A DNA stretch of 26,932 nt from a virus, in the IMG/VR virus record IMGVR_UViG_3300032069_000046, positions 1 to 26,932 of that record; one strand, 5' to 3'. Positions within the stretch are counted from its first letter, which is position 1. Each line of letters begins with the position of its first letter. Shown here in pieces: positions 15,616-23,155 of the stretch. The notes under the pieces were generated by a model. That model was given only the letters and a program-made list of their open reading frames with translations. It was not told the DNA's origin and did no database searches. Made by a program: the position numbers and the translations under genes.

Positions 15616-17060
15616 GAAGACACGAGTTTTTCCGCATATGTCAATACGCTCGCCGGTATGATCGGGAAACAGCGAAATTCATAATTAACCTAGCTTACGA
15701 AACTGCAGCTCCAGAGCCAACGGAGCGAGTGGTTTCAGTTGCTGAAGGCTTCGGACTTGGGCTTGACCAATGGGAGAAGTTCGTGGTTTATGATAATGTT
15801 GAGTTGAAAATAGGGCCAACGGACGTCGTTTACATAACTGGCGATTCAGGCTCAGGCAAAAGCGTTCTACTCAAAGCCTTAGAAAAAGACATAAAACAAG
15901 ACATGAAGTTAAGCTGCATCAACATTGCGAATATCCAGCCAGAACCAAACAAGCCACTAATCGAAACTGTTGGCGAAACTCTTGAGGAAGGCTTGGAGCT
16001 TCTCAGTAAAGTAGGCTTAAACGATGCTTTCCTTTTCCTTCGCAGTTATGAGCAGCTGAGTGATGGACAGAAATACCGCTACAAAATAGCGAAAATGATG
16101 GAGAGTAAGGCTCAATTTTGGATAATGGATGAAGCTATGGCTACGCTTGACAGGGACACAGCGAAAATAGTCGCATATAACCTTCAGAAACTCGCAAGAC
16201 AGCAAGGCAAAGCGGTTTTAGTAGCTACAACCCACACCGACCTATTTGAAGATTTGAACCCGAGCGTGCATATTCATAAGCGATTCGGAAGAGAAATCTC
16301 CGTAAAATATTTTCCCAGAAATGAGAAATCAACATGCAGTTTAGTCTCAGAAATGAGAATCGAAGAAGGCACAACAAAAGACTGGAGAAGCCTCTCGGGC
16401 TTCCATTACCGAAGCCACAAAATAGTTGGTCCTCGCAAAATCTTCTGTTTGAAACGTGGAGAAGAACTGTGCGGAGTTATCGTTTACTGTTATCCGCCTC
16501 CAACATGTTTCGGAAGAAGACTTGTTTTGCCAAAAATGAGCATGAAAGAGCTGAATGAGAAGCTGAGCATTATAAGCCGTGTTGTTGTGCATCCAAAATA
16601 CCGCACCATAGGCTTAGGCGTTAAGCTTGTAAAAGAAACATTGGCTAAGGCTGGAACGCCTTACGTGGAAATGCCCGCTGTCATGGCCAAATATAACCCG
16701 TTTGCAGAGAAGGCTGGAATGAGGAAAATAGCCGAGCAGCCACCGCCTAAAGAAGCCTTAAAGATTGCGGAAACCCTTCAGCATCTCGGCTTTAACATTC
16801 AACTGCTCGGAAGCGAGAAATACGTTTTAAACAAGCTCCAAACCCTAAGCGAAGCAAAAATACAAACAATTAGAGAAGCATTCATTAAACATTGCCATAC
16901 ACGCTTCATGAAATACTTCTTTCCGCATCTGCTTTTCGGACATAAGAAAGTTTACGTTGAGGAGATAAAGAAAGTAAGTCTTGAAAGACTTGCACGTTTA
17001 ATTAAAGTGTGTGGCTTTCTTCTGCAAACGAAGGTTTATCTATTTTGGAAACAGCGTTAG
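15612..17060 (+). CDS. ABC ATPase fused to GNAT acetyltransferase
   Basis: 482 residues from GTG 15612, overlapping the terminase stop by 4 nt. ATPase: Walker A GDSGSGKS (77-84), ABC signature LSDGQ (149-153), Walker B FWIMDE (169-174) and H-loop H208. Acetyltransferase: about 245-375 with RVVVHPKYRTIGLGVKLV, the acetyl-CoA binding motif A of GNAT enzymes. The two-domain architecture corresponds to the archaeal ABC-ATPase/acetyltransferase fusion family I know as COG2401. There is no transmembrane domain, so it is not a transporter. Its coupling to the terminase suggests a role in packaging, or in modifying host or viral nucleic acid or protein; the substrate is unknown. Confidence 0.8.
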   Translation: MRRHEFFRICQYARRYDRETAKFIINLAYETAAPEPTERVVSVAEGFGLGLDQWEKFVVYDNVELKIGPTDVVYITGDSGSGKSVLLKALEKDIKQDMKLSCINIANIQPEPNKPLIETVGETLEEGLELLSKVGLNDAFLFLRSYEQLSDGQKYRYKIAKMMESKAQFWIMDEAMATLDRDTAKIVAYNLQKLARQQGKAVLVATTHTDLFEDLNPSVHIHKRFGREISVKYFPRNEKSTCSLVSEMRIEEGTTKDWRSLSGFHYRSHKIVGPRKIFCLKRGEELCGVIVYCYPPPTCFGRRLVLPKMSMKELNEKLSIISRVVVHPKYRTIGLGVKLVKETLAKAGTPYVEMPAVMAKYNPFAEKAGMRKIAEQPPPKEALKIAETLQHLGFNIQLLGSEKYVLNKLQTLSEAKIQTIREAFIKHCHTRFMKYFFPHLLFGHKKVYVEEIKKVSLERLARLIKVCGFLLQTKVYLFWKQR

Positions 17061-17170
17061 AGAATATGAAGCCAGGAGAATCTGGCGAAACCAAATTGAA
17101 AGTCTTTTGGTACGAATTGGAAAATTGGATGCATGCATGCATGAAATTTCTCTGTAAAGAGGCATCCTAA
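17045..17170 (+). CDS. Possible 41-residue ORF
   Basis: From TTG 17045 (overlapping the previous gene by 16 nt) or ATG 17066 to TAA 17168-17170. The peptide includes LKVFWYELENWMHACMKFLC and is plausible as a small aromatic-rich protein. It contains an ATGC tandem (17129-17143) that encodes MHACM. No ribosome binding site is clear and no family is known, so it may be non-coding. Confidence 0.25.
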   Translation: METALENMKPGESGETKLKVFWYELENWMHACMKFLCKEAS

Positions 17171-17183
17171 ACTGCATCGCAGA

Positions 17184-17402
17184 TTGGTTGAAATGGCAAT
17201 ACATTATTTCGAGGAGCACAACGCTAAGAGCGAAGAGGAACTGGAGCGGGAAGGAAGCATCAAATATCAATGTGGGAAATGTGGATATATAAGCTCATTG
17301 AAGCGTGAAGATGTTGATGCCGGACGTGCAAAATGCAAGCATTGCGGATCCAAATCATTGAAACAGTGGAAAACCAATGTTTCTCTAGGACAAAACATTT
17401 AG
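17184..17402 (+). CDS. Zinc-ribbon protein
   Basis: 72 residues from TTG 17184, or 69 from ATG 17193. Two Cys pairs, YQCGKCGY and AKCKHCGS, about 23 residues apart, form a typical zinc ribbon. A charged helix precedes it (EEHNAKSEEELEREGS). Such single-ribbon proteins are common in archaeal genomes and viruses; nucleic-acid binding is likely but the role is unknown. Confidence 0.6.
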   Translation: MVEMAIHYFEEHNAKSEEELEREGSIKYQCGKCGYISSLKREDVDAGRAKCKHCGSKSLKQWKTNVSLGQNI

Positions 17403-17439
17403 AAAGTAAATCAACAGAACCCAATTCTAGGGAAATAAC

Positions 17440-17655
17440 ATGAGTGATATTAAGTCTTGGGAAGAGGCTGTTGCCTACTGCAAGAGCGTTTTTGAAAAAT
17501 TTACGCCAAAACATAAGCGTGTAAAAATTTTCATAGGCTTCGAAGTTGAGCCTGCCGTTTGGAGCGATTGTCCCCATGCCGAAAATCCAAAAGAAGCCTT
17601 GAGAATGGCCAAAAGTGAAGACAAAATGGAACAAAGATTTATGAAACGTAAGTAA
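17440..17655 (+). CDS. Small hypothetical protein
   Basis: 71 residues, ATG start preceded by AGGGA. Sequence MSDIKSWEEAVAYCKSVFEK, then KHKRVKIFIGFEVEPAVW and a charged helix; an alpha/beta/alpha miniprotein. No recognised family. First in a short run of early-type small genes downstream of the ABC-GNAT gene. Confidence 0.5.
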   Translation: MSDIKSWEEAVAYCKSVFEKFTPKHKRVKIFIGFEVEPAVWSDCPHAENPKEALRMAKSEDKMEQRFMKRK

Positions 17656-17816
17656 TATTTGACGGGTTGAGTTGCTTTAAAAATGTAAAATTTGGCATGT
17701 TTTAACGTTCTTCGCGGTTTTTCGTCAATTTTTAACAGAAAACGAAGAAAATCGAACCGTCTTAACGTTTTTATGTTTTGCTTCTTGAATATTACATGTT
17801 TTAGCGGTGGGTTCTT
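17656..17816. promoter_or_regulatory. AT-rich intergenic region with TTAACGTT repeats
   Basis: 161 nt without a convincing gene. It carries two copies of TTAACGTT, at 17702-17709 and 17762-17769, exactly 60 bp apart, both followed by a pyrimidine-rich tract. Paired identical octamers upstream of the membrane protein gene at 17817 could be operator sites. GGTGGG lies just before that start. Confidence 0.35.
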
Positions 17817-18194
17817 ATGTTTGAGCAAAAAGGCTCTCTCAGTAATTTCAAAGTGGTTTGGAGAGTGGCTGGTTTTGTTGTTCTGGTTGTTTGGGTTTTA
17901 GCAATGGTCTTCTCTTTAACTATTTTTGTGCTTGGTTTTCCCGTTCCAGAAATCTTGATTTCCCCAGAATTCATGGTAGCCGGTTGCGGGTTCTCTTTTC
18001 TCTATAGCAGCTTCATGTATGGTCAAAAAACTGAGTTAATCCTTCCAGTTTTAGGCTTAATTGTTGGCGTATCGATTCTATCTCTCGGAGTGTTTGTAAT
18101 ACTGTTCACGACGCCAAACTTTTTCACACACCTATGCCTCATAATAGGAACAGCCCTTGCCTTTTTTAATGCGAAACGAATCTTAGTAAAGTAG
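17817..18194 (+). CDS. Four-helix membrane protein
   Basis: 125 residues, ATG start with GGTGGG 5 nt upstream. Four hydrophobic segments at about 16-38, 48-65, 72-93 and 98-116 (VAGFVVLVVWVLAMVFSLTIFVL being the first). No catalytic motif is visible. Its stop codon directly abuts the stop of the minus-strand gene 18195-19088. Function unknown; superinfection exclusion or membrane remodelling are only possibilities. Confidence 0.55.
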   Translation: MFEQKGSLSNFKVVWRVAGFVVLVVWVLAMVFSLTIFVLGFPVPEILISPEFMVAGCGFSFLYSSFMYGQKTELILPVLGLIVGVSILSLGVFVILFTTPNFFTHLCLIIGTALAFFNAKRILVK

Positions 18195-19088
18195 TTAATT
18201 TTGATGATGGAATATACTGCCGAAAAACTTTTCGTTCTTTTTTAACCATTCAAATACCTTTTTCACGGGGATTATTAAGACATCGTCCCGTCCATTGTCC
18301 TCCTCGCAGTTGCAGAAAAGGATCAGATGGTTTTCTTTTCCACTGAACTTCTTCAGTTTTTCCAATTTTTGCTTACAATTATTGGAGCCTATGTTCTCGT
18401 ATGTAACTTGCGCAAAGATCTTTTTCCCATCGCTGGCGCAACCGTAAATGTCTATATCCTGTAAAGTTCTTCCTACTGGTAACAGTAGGAAATCAAGTTT
18501 GGGGCAGTTTTCAATATCTGGGTTCCTTAAATATTCGGCGCAAACTGCCTCTTGTTGTTCGGTGATTAAACTGTCCCAGTTTTCAGGAATTGATTTGCCC
18601 TCAACATAATATTTTAGGCGATCCTTGATGTTTTTCCATTTGGTAATAGTGCACATCCTCGGTCTTGCTCCAACCAACTCCATAACCTCGCCTTTTTTAT
18701 GTGTTATTACATTTTCCATTTGAAGCGTTTTCAATATTGCCCTATCGCCTTTCTTACGTTCAGGATTCTTACAAATCTCTGACCATGTTATTTCAACGTA
18801 TTCCACTTCACTGTTCGGCTTTATTTTTCCCATCTTTACTTCCTCGGGACAAGTGTAATATTCAGCCCAAATATAGCCACCATTTTCCTCAAGTTCTTTG
18901 AAGCATTTAATTGCTCTCTTGTCACCCGGTTTGTAATAATCTTCTGGTTCAATGCTTTTTGAATCTTCCTTTCCACCGCCAGGGAAGTGTATTGCGACCT
19001 TACCCTTAGCACAAATTTCCTTGATTTTCTCAGGATCAACAAGAATTTTATTCGTATGCCTGATAAAATACGATTTCAATTCCTCCAT
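18195..19088 (-). CDS. Predicted nuclease-like protein with PUA/EVE-like N-terminus
   Basis: 297 residues. The C-terminal part has a restriction-enzyme-like core: QQEAVCAEYLRN helix (about 178-189), then DIDIYG (D211, D213), then GKKIFAQVTY (Q227-T229) and a helix-strand ending HLILFCN. This is the D...(E/Q)xK layout of PD-(D/E)XK folds, with Thr where Lys is expected, so the active site is atypical. The N-terminal half (KVAIHFPGG, YIWAEYYTCPEEVKMGKIKPNS) resembles small-molecule/modified-base readers of the PUA-EVE type. A defence role against modified or foreign DNA fits its neighbourhood. Both domain calls are from pattern reading only. Confidence 0.45.
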   Translation of the reverse strand: MEELKSYFIRHTNKILVDPEKIKEICAKGKVAIHFPGGGKEDSKSIEPEDYYKPGDKRAIKCFKELEENGGYIWAEYYTCPEEVKMGKIKPNSEVEYVEITWSEICKNPERKKGDRAILKTLQMENVITHKKGEVMELVGARPRMCTITKWKNIKDRLKYYVEGKSIPENWDSLITEQQEAVCAEYLRNPDIENCPKLDFLLLPVGRTLQDIDIYGCASDGKKIFAQVTYENIGSNNCKQKLEKLKKFSGKENHLILFCNCEEDNGRDDVLIIPVKKVFEWLKKNEKFFGSIFHHQN

Positions 19089-19352
19089 TTAACAACACCA
19101 CTACGATATTTTATTATCTTGCATGTATATCTTACTTGTGATATGATAGCACGTGCTCTCATTCTGGTTCATGCCAACTTCACGCTGAAAACTGAAAAGT
19201 AGGCTTCTCAATTTTTAAATTTCACATGAAAAATCAGCATTTCTGCACCGAAACGTGAAATCAGCCCGTTTTCTAAGCTTTAATTTTAGCTTGGAAGCAG
19301 CTCTAACTCATTTTTAGAAAAGCCGACAAAGTTAGAAGGCGAGAGTGAAAAA
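19089..19352. promoter_or_regulatory. Divergent intergenic region
   Basis: 264 nt between divergently transcribed genes, no ORF seen. It has a direct repeat AAATCAGC at 19231-19238 and 19258-19265, and TTTCAC (19220-19225) facing GTGAAA (19255-19260). An AT-rich box TTTAATTTTAG near 19280 could serve plus-strand genes, and GATAATAAAATATC near 19110 could serve the minus-strand nuclease gene. Confidence 0.35.
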
Positions 19353-19472
19353 ATGCACAAAATAATAAGTGAAAAAGAGTTTGTAAACTTGTTAAAGGAA
19401 ATGAGGAAAATATACGCATTGAGTGATAGGGACATCTGTAAAATGTTACGTATGAACATTCCAGGGAGCTGA
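19353..19472 (+). CDS. 39-residue protein with HTH-like helix
   Basis: ATG 19353 to TGA 19470, preceded by AAGGCGAGAG. The sequence is IISEKEFVNLLKEMRKIYAL, then SDRDICKMLRM, which could be one helix-turn-helix unit. Its stop lies 6 nt before the next start, so the two are co-translated. Small size limits confidence. Confidence 0.4.
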   Translation: MHKIISEKEFVNLLKEMRKIYALSDRDICKMLRMNIPGS

Positions 19473-19478
19473 AGAAGT

Positions 19479-19745
19479 ATGCAGGTTCAACAGTTAACTG
19501 AAAACATGAAAGCGGTTATCATCGAGGTTGCCGACATTTTCTATGAGATGGACGTGGAGGAAATTTCAGAAAACTATCCAGATGAGAAAGAATTTGAAGC
19601 CCATAAAAAAGTCATCAACAACGTCTTGAAAAAGGCGAAGGCCGAAGGTTACACAAAATACGCGTTGCTCACACATGAAGAAGCCAAGGCGAAAGGACAA
19701 GACCTGGGAATAAACGGCATGTACTTACTCATCGTTAAAAGGTGA
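19479..19745 (+). CDS. Small hypothetical protein
   Basis: 88 residues, ATG start. Acidic helical N-terminus (MKAVIIEVADIFYEMDVEEISENYPDEKE in part), a Lys-rich helix (VINNVLKKAKAEGYTKYALL) and a final strand (GMYLLIVKR). Compact alpha/beta protein of unknown family, second in a run of five tightly packed plus-strand small genes. Confidence 0.5.
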   Translation: MQVQQLTENMKAVIIEVADIFYEMDVEEISENYPDEKEFEAHKKVINNVLKKAKAEGYTKYALLTHEEAKAKGQDLGINGMYLLIVKR

Positions 19746-19751
19746 AAAGCA

Positions 19752-19916
19752 ATGCCCAAGTATTTAGTGGAATTAATCCTCATCGTTGAAGCAGAAACCA
19801 CAGAAGAAGCCAGAAAAATCGCAGACTACGTTATAGACATTCCCATTCCAGACAAGAAAATCGAAAATGCAATAGAAACTTTGAGGTATGAAGAAATTGT
19901 CGAAATCCGAACCTAA
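19752..19916 (+). CDS. 54-residue beta-alpha-beta protein
   Basis: ATG 19752 to TAA 19914. Pattern MPKYLVELILIVEAETTEEA, then RKIADYVIDIPI and a final strand IVEIR, consistent with half of a ferredoxin-like fold. It starts 6 nt after the previous stop (GTGAAAAGC between). It overlaps the next gene by 29 nt in another frame. Unknown function. Confidence 0.5.
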   Translation: MPKYLVELILIVEAETTEEARKIADYVIDIPIPDKKIENAIETLRYEEIVEIRT

Positions 19917-20136
19917 GATCTGTCCAAACTGTCCCCTCATTTCTTTTCTGCCAATAATCATGGCTGAACGAGCCTGCTACACCCGACAGAAAGAGCATTT
20001 AACCCCGCATAAGATCTGTCAAATGCTCCGAGCCTTCGCTAAACAACACCAGCTAACATCAGACGCCTGCCCCTATTTTTCTGAAAAGGAAACGATGGAG
20101 CGGTATTTAAGTGCCGAAGCAGAGGCAGCCTGGTAA
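19888..20136 (+). CDS. Cys-containing small protein
   Basis: 82 residues from ATG 19888. Cys residues at CPNC near the N-terminus, then C in ERACYT, HKICQM and DACPYF, may bind a metal. The start overlaps the previous gene by 29 nt. GAGGT precedes the start at a short distance, supporting it. No known family. Confidence 0.5.
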   Translation: MKKLSKSEPKICPNCPLISFLPIIMAERACYTRQKEHLTPHKICQMLRAFAKQHQLTSDACPYFSEKETMERYLSAEAEAAW

Positions 20137-20356
20137 ATTTTGGCCTTGGGTAAGACCTATGATTTGGGAGAAGGCGCAGGAGCTTTATCAGATGGAGCAG
20201 GCGAAAACGATGGGCGAGGATTTCAAGGCTATAACGGCGGAACGGAAAGAGCTCCGTGAAGGCGGATACTTCTATCAGGCTAAGCTGATTGTTCTGCGGA
20301 ACCTTTGGCGAGAAAAGAAAGGCTTGGCAAGCGTTGAAGAAAATCACACACCTTGA
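20111..20356 (+). CDS. Small basic helical protein
   Basis: 81 residues from GTG 20111, overlapping the preceding gene by 26 nt. Sequence includes RPMIWEKAQELYQMEQAKTMG and FKAITAERKELREGGYFYQAKLIVLRNLW, long charged helices. It ends 9 nt from the convergent zinc-ribbon gene. Unknown function. Confidence 0.45.
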   Translation: MPKQRQPGKFWPWVRPMIWEKAQELYQMEQAKTMGEDFKAITAERKELREGGYFYQAKLIVLRNLWREKKGLASVEENHTP

Positions 20357-20364
20357 TTAAAAGC

Positions 20365-20583
20365 CTAAATTTCCACACTCTTCACAATCTTTATAAGTTC
20401 TTTTGGCTGAGCGATGACTTCGCCACATTTCTCACATTTAGAAACCTGCAAAGGCAAATACATGGGAATGAAAACTTTAACCTTAGGCTCTGAAGAAGGT
20501 TGTTCAATGAAAATCTTGTTTACTGGAATTCTATTCCAATGACCACAAGAACTACATTTCATTCTGAGACTTATTTTTGGCAA
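20365..20583 (-). CDS. Zinc-ribbon protein
   Basis: 72 residues. Cys pairs CSSC (near residue 10) and CEKC (near 50) enclose beta-strand material (VKVFIPMYLPLQV), a split zinc ribbon. It lies 4 nt downstream of the EVE-domain gene on the same strand and is probably co-transcribed with it. Possibly an accessory nucleic-acid binder to that protein. Confidence 0.55.
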   Translation of the reverse strand: MPKISLRMKCSSCGHWNRIPVNKIFIEQPSSEPKVKVFIPMYLPLQVSKCEKCGEVIAQPKELIKIVKSVEI

Positions 20584-20587
20584 TTTT

Positions 20588-21511
20588 TCAACCTAGAAAT
20601 TCTTTGTATGTATAGAACCTTACTCTTGATTTCACTATGTTTGGATCCGCTATTCGTTCAAGCAACTCGCTAATCTTTCCTAAATCGTCTTCATCGGACA
20701 CAATGTCTACTCTTGTAACGAAAGGTAGAACAATGCTAACTCTAACGCACAAATCCTCTCTTGATCCCTTGTGTTGCACTTCTAAGATGCTTTGATATAT
20801 AGGTTGACCACCAATTTCCAACTTAGCAAGTCCATCTACGTATTTTGTGTTCTCTTTCAACCAGATACCTTTCGGAAGTATCTCATTGATGTCAACCGTA
20901 TTAGTCTTGATATTCGGCTTGAAAAGACCGAATTTCCCTTCCTCTTCAAGTCGCCATTTATCTATAGCTCTTTGATGTCTTCCTGCTTCAATTCCTGCGA
21001 TTCCAATGGTTTTCTTTCCATATTTCTTATGCCATTTAGTTACTGTTGCCTTCGTTTCATCAATGCTCTTTAAGTAATTAGTTTTGGACAAAGCTTCCCG
21101 AATTGTAAGAAAGTCTCTTTCTGTAAGTAGTCTACAAGTTTTGCCTTGAAGGGCTTGTCCCCATTTCTTCTTGTTTGGAAACAAGTCAAAGGATGCGCTA
21201 GGGTCTCTAATCAGTTTCTTGAAGTCTAGATAATTCCCAACTGGAGGCATTTCATGAGGTTTTATCTTATAAATCATGTCTTCTTTCCAATATTCATCAT
21301 CAGTAAGATGTATTATGTCAGAGACAACTTCGAATATTCCTACAACAACATAGTCTTTAGTGGCATAGTAAATAACAAGATCACCTTTCTTAATATCACC
21401 AAACGCAGAGAATCTAGGTTCTGGGATCCCTGTTTTCTTAACTATATTACCAATCATATTGGGATGTTGATTATAAGCCAAGAGGTCATGCACTATGAAC
21501 CATCGATTCAA
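20588..21511 (-). CDS. EVE-domain protein with predicted nuclease C-terminus
   Basis: 307 residues from TTG 21511, with GAGGG 7 nt upstream. Residues 1-135 match the EVE/PUA-like layout: RWFIVHDLLAYNQHPNMIG, GDIKKGDLVIYYATKDYVVVGIFEV and later LDFKKLIRD. EVE domains read modified bases in DNA or RNA. The C-terminal part (about 215-307) has KYVDGLAKLEI, then SILEVQHKG (E-x-Q) and a helix/strand pattern RVSIVLPFVTRVDIVSDEDD that could be a PD-(D/E)XK-type nuclease. EVE plus nuclease is the build of modification-dependent restriction enzymes. Nuclease call is tentative; a partner of the nearby restriction-modification system is another option. Confidence 0.55.
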   Translation of the reverse strand: MNRWFIVHDLLAYNQHPNMIGNIVKKTGIPEPRFSAFGDIKKGDLVIYYATKDYVVVGIFEVVSDIIHLTDDEYWKEDMIYKIKPHEMPPVGNYLDFKKLIRDPSASFDLFPNKKKWGQALQGKTCRLLTERDFLTIREALSKTNYLKSIDETKATVTKWHKKYGKKTIGIAGIEAGRHQRAIDKWRLEEEGKFGLFKPNIKTNTVDINEILPKGIWLKENTKYVDGLAKLEIGGQPIYQSILEVQHKGSREDLCVRVSIVLPFVTRVDIVSDEDDLGKISELLERIADPNIVKSRVRFYTYKEFLG

Positions 21512-21566
21512 ATAACTTCCCTCTCAAGTACTGGCATGTCTTATCAGATTATACTCTCTACAATCA

Positions 21567-21576
21567 CTATTTATAG
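21567..21576 (-). promoter_or_regulatory. TATA box for the EVE-zinc ribbon operon
   Basis: On the minus strand this reads CTATAAATAG inside TTTAACTATAAATAGTG, a strong archaeal TATA box. It lies about 55 nt upstream of the TTG at 21511. Transcription starting about 25 nt downstream would leave a leader of about 30 nt containing the GAGGG ribosome binding site. The remaining gap to the hsdS stop at 21692 holds no gene. Confidence 0.5.
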
Positions 21577-21691
21577 TTAAATCTATGCTAACATTTTGGA
21601 CCTATAGTTACGCTTATGTATCAAATCCTTCTAAAGGTCTAGCTTATTTTTTTCTTTTTAGGCTGGGCTAGGTTGTTGAATTAAAATCTTT

Positions 21692-23155
21692 CTACTGGAA
21701 TCCTTTTCCTAAGATTATCTTTTCAATTTCGCTCATAGCTTCCTTTGTAATTTCTTTTGCTTCTTTCCGTAATTTCGCTGCTTCTTTTTTTCTTCTTCTG
21801 ACTTCATTTGCAATTTTTTCTTGAATAGTGGATGGAGGAACTGGGACTTCAATGGCACTCACTTCTTCCAGATTTATATTTGCTTGAACAACAGGGCGAC
21901 TAAATCTCTGTGTCAACATTTTGCCGATTTGGCTTTCTAAGAACGCAGCTACATAATAAGGATTTAATCTGACTTTGTCTCCGTTTATCATAATAGTATC
22001 CTTTAATCTTATCCTAGCTAAGGCTTGGTTTATATTTGCCTCCTTTATGTATTCAGGAACTACTGCAGTGATTCCAATTGTACCAGCAATTGACAATAGA
22101 ACATCCATGGGTTTTAACTGAGACCTTCTTAACATGGTTTCATGAATCTCTCTCTTGATGTACAAAACATTTTTAAGGCTAATTTCGCCATTTTTGACAT
22201 TAACTATTCGCACAAATGGTACACCTTTATCTTTTGATGTGTAATCTTTTCCCTTTGCTAGTGGTGTTGCCCCGCTTACAATAGACTCTGAAATTTTACC
22301 TAAAAAAAAGAGGTGGAAATATCCGTTCTTTAATGCTTCCAATGCTTTGATGTACTTTGGATGATAAAACAGGGGCTCTATTCTTTTGTAAAGTTCACTC
22401 TCTATCTCTGCTAAATATATTCGTTCGTCTTCAACTTTTGGTAGCTTTATACCTAATTCAACTAACACAAATCTATTTATCCCTTCAAGTAACTCTTCTG
22501 ATTTCTTCAGTTTCTGTTTTCTTTCTTTGAAAACATTTATTATCAAATCAGAGACTTTATTCCGAATTTCTTCTCGTGGAATAGGTATTCGTATGGTCTC
22601 GATATCCTCAGGATACAGTTCAATCTGACCAGTAGCCCCCCTTATGCGTTGTTCTTCTTGTAATTGTCCGTATTTTGACCTTAGAAACGCAAGTACATAA
22701 TAAGGATTAACCAACTCTTTGTTGAGTCTGATAATGGATATGTGCCCATCAATTACAAGTCTTTGGTCACTTTCTACTATGTCAACTTTTCCTATTGAGC
22801 CAACACCAGTAGATGCTACCAAGATATCATATTTTTCAATTGCACATCTTTCATTTTTTTCATAAAATTCTTCGGAAACATAAGAAATAGGGTCGAGAAC
22901 AATTTCTGAATTTTTTAGATTTATTGTTTTTATTACAGGAATGCCTTTGTCCGTATATTCTGGTGTCTTTCCTCTATGGACTGGGTCTTTACACAATTCT
23001 TTGATTTCTTTTATTTCCCAATTTGCTTTTTCTAGGACATTATAAACTGACAGATATTTTGGCTGGTAAAAAACAACATCTAGCCTATTTTCCATATTTC
23101 TCAATAGGTCTGGCTCTATGGTAATAATTAATGGAGTTTCACTCAGAATTTTCAT
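21692..23155 (-). CDS. hsdS: Restriction-modification specificity subunit
   Basis: 487 residues from ATG 23155, which overlaps the methylase stop by 17 nt; the longer frame to 23245 runs within the methylase gene and is unlikely. Two target recognition domains are visible: GKTPEYTDKGIPVIKTINLKN... with DILVASTGVGSIGK, and a second copy with GKDYTSKDKGVPFVRIVNVKNG and DVLLSIAGTIGIT. Each is followed by a long Lys/Glu helix (spacer helices near 225-260 and at the C-terminus), the standard HsdS half-repeat design. It sets the bipartite DNA recognition sequence for the methylase/nuclease subunit. Start numbering and overlap indicate translational coupling. Confidence 0.85.
   Translation of the reverse strand: MKILSETPLIITIEPDLLRNMENRLDVVFYQPKYLSVYNVLEKANWEIKEIKELCKDPVHRGKTPEYTDKGIPVIKTINLKNSEIVLDPISYVSEEFYEKNERCAIEKYDILVASTGVGSIGKVDIVESDQRLVIDGHISIIRLNKELVNPYYVLAFLRSKYGQLQEEQRIRGATGQIELYPEDIETIRIPIPREEIRNKVSDLIINVFKERKQKLKKSEELLEGINRFVLVELGIKLPKVEDERIYLAEIESELYKRIEPLFYHPKYIKALEALKNGYFHLFFLGKISESIVSGATPLAKGKDYTSKDKGVPFVRIVNVKNGEISLKNVLYIKREIHETMLRRSQLKPMDVLLSIAGTIGITAVVPEYIKEANINQALARIRLKDTIMINGDKVRLNPYYVAAFLESQIGKMLTQRFSRPVVQANINLEEVSAIEVPVPPSTIQEKIANEVRRRKKEAAKLRKEAKEITKEAMSEIEKIILGKGFQ

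Noticed and set aside
17692-17901. 69-codon ORF MACFNVLRGF...
   Set aside because: Overlaps the better membrane protein frame beginning at 17817 and crosses the AT-rich regulatory gap; no ribosome binding site.
19269-19301. AAGCTTTAATTTTAGCTT as an operator or terminator hairpin
   Set aside because: Arms of only five bases around an A/T loop; likely by chance in this AT-rich gap.
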